Source of the DNA: CAXGUU01 sp964012875
GTDB lineage: Bacteria > Pseudomonadota > Gammaproteobacteria > Ga0077536
Length of the DNA stretch: 9,218 nt
Reading direction: 5' to 3'
NCBI GenBank assembly: GCA_964012875.1
Contig: CAXGUU010000125.1
Coordinates: 1 to 9,218 of the forward strand
Every line of letters starts with the position of its first letter. Position 1 is the first letter of the stretch. Under the pieces are notes generated by a model. That model was not told where the DNA came from. It saw only the letters and a list, made by a program, of their open reading frames with translations, and searched no databases. Below are positions 6,401 through 9,218 of this stretch, piece by piece. A program made the translations under genes and the position numbers.

Positions 6401-6401
6401 C

Positions 6402-8528
6402 ATGCACACACGTCTTTTCACAGTTTTCGCCGCGGCACTCGCGGCTACTCCTGCGCTCGGCGCTGACCCTGCAGAAGCCCCTGCCGACACGAAAGCCGTT
6501 GAGGAAATCGTCGTCACTGCTGGCTTCCGGGACGCACAACTCATGCGCTCGGGCGGCAGTGTCACGGTACTCGATTCGACGCTGACGAATGAGCGGGCTG
6601 CCCGCCACCTTGAAGACGTCATCGCCGCCGCACCCAACGTCAATTTTTCTGTCGGCGGTTCACGCGCGCGTTTCGTGCAAATGCGCGGCATCGGTGATCT
6701 CGAACAGTTCGCCGATCCCAAGCACTACCCGTCAATTGGGGTCGTTATGGATGGCATCGAACTATCCAACGTCGCGACCGCCGCGCTCATGTTCGATACC
6801 AGCCAGGTCGAGGTTCTGCGTGGTCCGCAGGGAACACGCTTCGGTGCGAGTGCATTGGGCGGCATGATCAATATCCGCGGGCGTCAGCCCGGAGACACCT
6901 TCGAGGCGGACGTCAATGCGGGGTACGGCAATCTCGATGCCTGGTTTGTAAGCGCCGCCGCTGGCGGTCCATTGAGCGAGAGCCTGCGCGGGCGGATCGC
7001 CATCCGGCAAAATTCACGCGACGGCTTCATCGACAACGACTTCCTCGGGCGGGACAACACCCAGGACGTTGATGAGTTGAGCCTCCGAGGCCGGCTGGTA
7101 TGGGATCTGACCCCGGATCTGAGCGCCGATTTCACCACCATCTATATCGATTCAGATAACGGCTACGATGCCTTTTCACTGAATAATTCGCGTACGACGA
7201 TTAGCGACGAACCGGGCCAGGATGATCAGGAAATCATCGCGCTTGCAGGACGTCTGCGCTACGCTCTCGGCAGCTTCGGCGAAGTTCAGGTACTCACGAC
7301 GTTCACCGACAGCGATGAGACCTACGCCTTCGACGAGGACTGGGTGTTTCGTGGTTTCTGCGACGGCGTTCGCTGCAACCCTTTTTTCGAATTCACCAGC
7401 ACTGATGCCATCGACCGCGAGCGCGACCAGTATTCGGTCGATCTGCGCTGGCTTGATTCACATGGCGACTGGTCGTGGGTGCTTGGCGCGTACACGCATC
7501 ACCGTGATGAAGATATGGCACGCCAGCGTTTCGGTTTGTTCACCAGCCGTTACGAAACGCACCGCTATGCGGTCTACGGTCAGGCGCAATTCGCCGCAAC
7601 CGACCGCCTGAGCCTGCGCGCCGGCATTCGCGGCGAGGCATTTAATGACGAGTACGCAGACTCTTTCGCGTTCGACTTGCAGTCTAATGCAAGTTTCTGG
7701 AGCGGGGACCTGGGGATTGAGTTCGCAGCGACCGATGACACCCTGATCTATGCCACGCTCGCTCGCGGCGCCAAGCCGGGCGGTGTGAATACGAGTGCGA
7801 CCTCTGTGCTCCCGTTCATCGCGACTCGTTTTCAGACTTTCGTCAATGACCGCCGGCAGTTCGACACTGAAACTGTTTTCAACAAGGAAGTCGGCGTCAA
7901 AGGGCGCTACTTCGATGAGCGGCTGTCAGTGCGCTTGGGCTTTTTCCATACCGATCGCAACGATGCCCAACTGGAGAGCTGGATCTGGGATGCGACGACC
8001 TTCGTCTTCATTGGCATGCTGGACAACGTTGATGATGCGGAAAATTACGGCATTGAATTCGAATTCGACGCACGACTTTTACCAAACCTGAATCTTGTTT
8101 CACGCGTTGGTTACCTTGAGACCGATGTCGAATCGATGACGGTCTTCGATCTCGACCTTGATGATTTCCGTTTGCTCGAAGATCGCGATCAGGCCAAGGC
8201 GCCCAACTGGCAGTACTACTTCGGTCTGCGCTGGCAGGCGTTGCCAGCGCTAAGCGCGAGTGTGAGCATAGAAGGCAAAGACGACAGCTTCTTCGGTTAT
8301 TACCATAATGAAAAGCTCGATGGCTTCACCTCGCTCAACCTGAGTCTCGCGTATCAGTGGCAGAACGTCACGGTTCGAGCCTGGTCCAGGAATCTCCTGA
8401 ATACGCAATACGACGTTCACGGGCTTTATTTCGCCAACGATCCGCGCGACGGCTTCGCGGTCAACCGACGCTATACCCAGCGGGGGGAGCCGCGGGTGTA
8501 TGGGGTCGAACTCGGCATGCAGTTCTAG
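6402..8528 (+). CDS. TonB-dependent outer-membrane receptor, probably for thiamine
   Basis: This 708-residue protein is a TonB-dependent receptor that would import its ligand across the outer membrane using TonB-ExbBD energy. It starts with a Sec signal peptide (MHTRLFTVFAAALAATPALG, cleavage likely after residue 20). A TonB box-like EEIVVTA follows (34-40), and then the plug domain (about 45-165) with QMRGIGD (93-99) and VEVLRGPQGTRFGASALGG (136-154). The rest is a beta-barrel with alternating aromatic strands, and it ends in GVELGMQF with the terminal phenylalanine needed for barrel assembly. The length is normal for the family. The start is supported by AAGGAG 6 nt upstream. A TPP riboswitch controls the gene and a PnuC-family transporter follows, so thiamine or a related pyrimidine/thiazole compound is the likely ligand. 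That is inferred from context, since specificity is not readable from the protein. Confidence 0.95.
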   Translation: MHTRLFTVFAAALAATPALGADPAEAPADTKAVEEIVVTAGFRDAQLMRSGGSVTVLDSTLTNERAARHLEDVIAAAPNVNFSVGGSRARFVQMRGIGDLEQFADPKHYPSIGVVMDGIELSNVATAALMFDTSQVEVLRGPQGTRFGASALGGMINIRGRQPGDTFEADVNAGYGNLDAWFVSAAAGGPLSESLRGRIAIRQNSRDGFIDNDFLGRDNTQDVDELSLRGRLVWDLTPDLSADFTTIYIDSDNGYDAFSLNNSRTTISDEPGQDDQEIIALAGRLRYALGSFGEVQVLTTFTDSDETYAFDEDWVFRGFCDGVRCNPFFEFTSTDAIDRERDQYSVDLRWLDSHGDWSWVLGAYTHHRDEDMARQRFGLFTSRYETHRYAVYGQAQFAATDRLSLRAGIRGEAFNDEYADSFAFDLQSNASFWSGDLGIEFAATDDTLIYATLARGAKPGGVNTSATSVLPFIATRFQTFVNDRRQFDTETVFNKEVGVKGRYFDERLSVRLGFFHTDRNDAQLESWIWDATTFVFIGMLDNVDDAENYGIEFEFDARLLPNLNLVSRVGYLETDVESMTVFDLDLDDFRLLEDRDQAKAPNWQYYFGLRWQALPALSASVSIEGKDDSFFGYYHNEKLDGFTSLNLSLAYQWQNVTVRAWSRNLLNTQYDVHGLYFANDPRDGFAVNRRYTQRGEPRVYGVELGMQF

Positions 8529-8549
8529 TTGCTCATGTTTGATTGACCT

Positions 8550-8580
8550 GGGCGCTACTTATGATCATGAGAGGGCGCCT
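8550..8580 (+). other. Intergenic hairpin between the receptor and PnuT genes
   Basis: GGCGC (8551-8555) and GCGCC (8575-8579) can pair, extended by G-U pairs at both ends, with the 8-bp palindrome ATGATCAT (8561-8568) inside the loop. It lies 22 nt after the receptor stop. There is no T-run, so read-through to the transporter gene is expected. A role in transcript processing is only a guess. Confidence 0.35.
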
Positions 8581-8624
8581 GAATCTGCGCCGATCGATGC
8601 GGTCGTGAAGGGGCACGCAAGGTC

Positions 8625-9218
8625 ATGCTGAGCGAGTGGCTTGGCCAGGTCACGGCAATGTCATCGTGGGAGGCCATTGCAGTCTTGCTGGCCGTTGCTT
8701 ATCTCGTGTTCGCCGCGCAGGAGAAAATCGTGTGTTGGCTATGTGCTTTACTGAGCACAGCCATCTACACCGTGCTGTTCTGGAACGTGAGCCTGGTGAT
8801 GGAGTCGCTGCTGAATGTGTACTACCTGCTGATGGCGATCTATGGCTGGCAGCAATGGTCGCGCGGCGACCTCGGCGGTGGCGCAGAAATTCATCGCTGG
8901 GGCTGGCGCTACCATGTTGCGGCAACTGGCGGGGTGGTTTTTTGTTCCGTGATATGCGGCTACCTGCTTGCAAGCCATACCAGTGCCGCGTGGCCTTACG
9001 TCGACTCATTTACGACATTCGGCGCTGTCATCACGACCTGGATGGTGACGCGCAAGGTGCTGGAAAACTGGCTGTACTGGCTGGTTATCGATGCTGTGTC
9101 GATTCCTCTCTACCTCGAGCGCGGCCTGATGCTTACCGCGGCTTTGTTCGCGATGTATCTGGTGATTGTTGTTTACGGATACTTCGCATGGCGACGGCTT
9201 TATCGTAATGCACACCAT
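8625..9218 (+). CDS. pnuT: PnuC-family vitamin transporter, probable thiamine transporter PnuT, 3' end at window edge
   Basis: The frame from ATG 8625 stays open for 198 codons to the right edge, about the full length of the family, so only the last residues and the stop should be missing. The protein is an inner-membrane protein with about seven or eight hydrophobic helices (for example 15-31, 35-53, 100-117, 131-142, 150-163, 170-188). Family motifs are ESLLNVYYLLMAIYGWQQW (60-78) and the C-terminal ENWLYWLVID (147-156), then SIPLYLERGL (159-168) and GYFAWRRLY (185-193). PnuC-like proteins carry vitamins by facilitated diffusion and trap them by phosphorylation inside. The TPP riboswitch and TonB receptor upstream favour thiamine over nicotinamide riboside. 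AAGG lies 2 nt before the ATG, which is close, so initiation may be modest. The 96-bp gap after the receptor suggests one transcript. The start is the first in-frame ATG. Confidence 0.92.
   Translation, partial: MLSEWLGQVTAMSSWEAIAVLLAVAYLVFAAQEKIVCWLCALLSTAIYTVLFWNVSLVMESLLNVYYLLMAIYGWQQWSRGDLGGGAEIHRWGWRYHVAATGGVVFCSVICGYLLASHTSAAWPYVDSFTTFGAVITTWMVTRKVLENWLYWLVIDAVSIPLYLERGLMLTAALFAMYLVIVVYGYFAWRRLYRNAHH

Overview
The window looks like chromosomal DNA of a GC-rich Gram-negative bacterium, probably a gammaproteobacterium. The signs are a TonB-dependent outer-membrane receptor, a Tat-exported molybdenum hydroxylase and a thiamine-transport locus of the TPP riboswitch / TonB receptor / PnuT type. 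The taxonomic call is inference. No mobile element, CRISPR array or RNA gene other than the riboswitch was seen.

Left part (1-4673, minus strand). Four co-directional genes form a likely catabolic operon, transcribed right to left. First come two acyl-CoA dehydrogenase paralogues with complementary motifs, as expected for the two chains of an alpha2beta2 desaturase of the PimC/PimD and steroid ChsE type. They are followed by a two-subunit molybdenum hydroxylase of the isoquinoline 1-oxidoreductase (IorAB) type, whose large subunit runs off the left edge. The first gap is 27 bp, the second is 80 bp with two hairpins, and the last two genes overlap by 4 bp. Desaturation of a CoA ester and hydroxylation of a ring or aldehyde are the expected chemistries; the substrate cannot be read from the sequence.

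Middle (4674-6110). A short divergent control region with an 11-bp palindrome leads to a plus-strand COG3837-type cupin gene. It is broken by an amber codon, a +1 insertion and an opal codon, so it is a decaying pseudogene. After 169 bp without a gene comes a minus-strand FMN nitroreductase, oriented convergently to the pseudogene.

Right part (6139-9218, plus strand). A candidate promoter precedes a complete TPP riboswitch. The riboswitch is followed by a hairpin that buries the Shine-Dalgarno sequence of a TonB-dependent receptor. Next downstream is a PnuC-family transporter, best called PnuT, open at the right edge. Together they make a TPP-repressed thiamine uptake route: the receptor for the outer membrane and PnuT for the inner membrane. 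A thiamine-phosphorylating enzyme may lie just beyond the window. The riboswitch and its readable switching mechanism are the strongest regulatory observation here.
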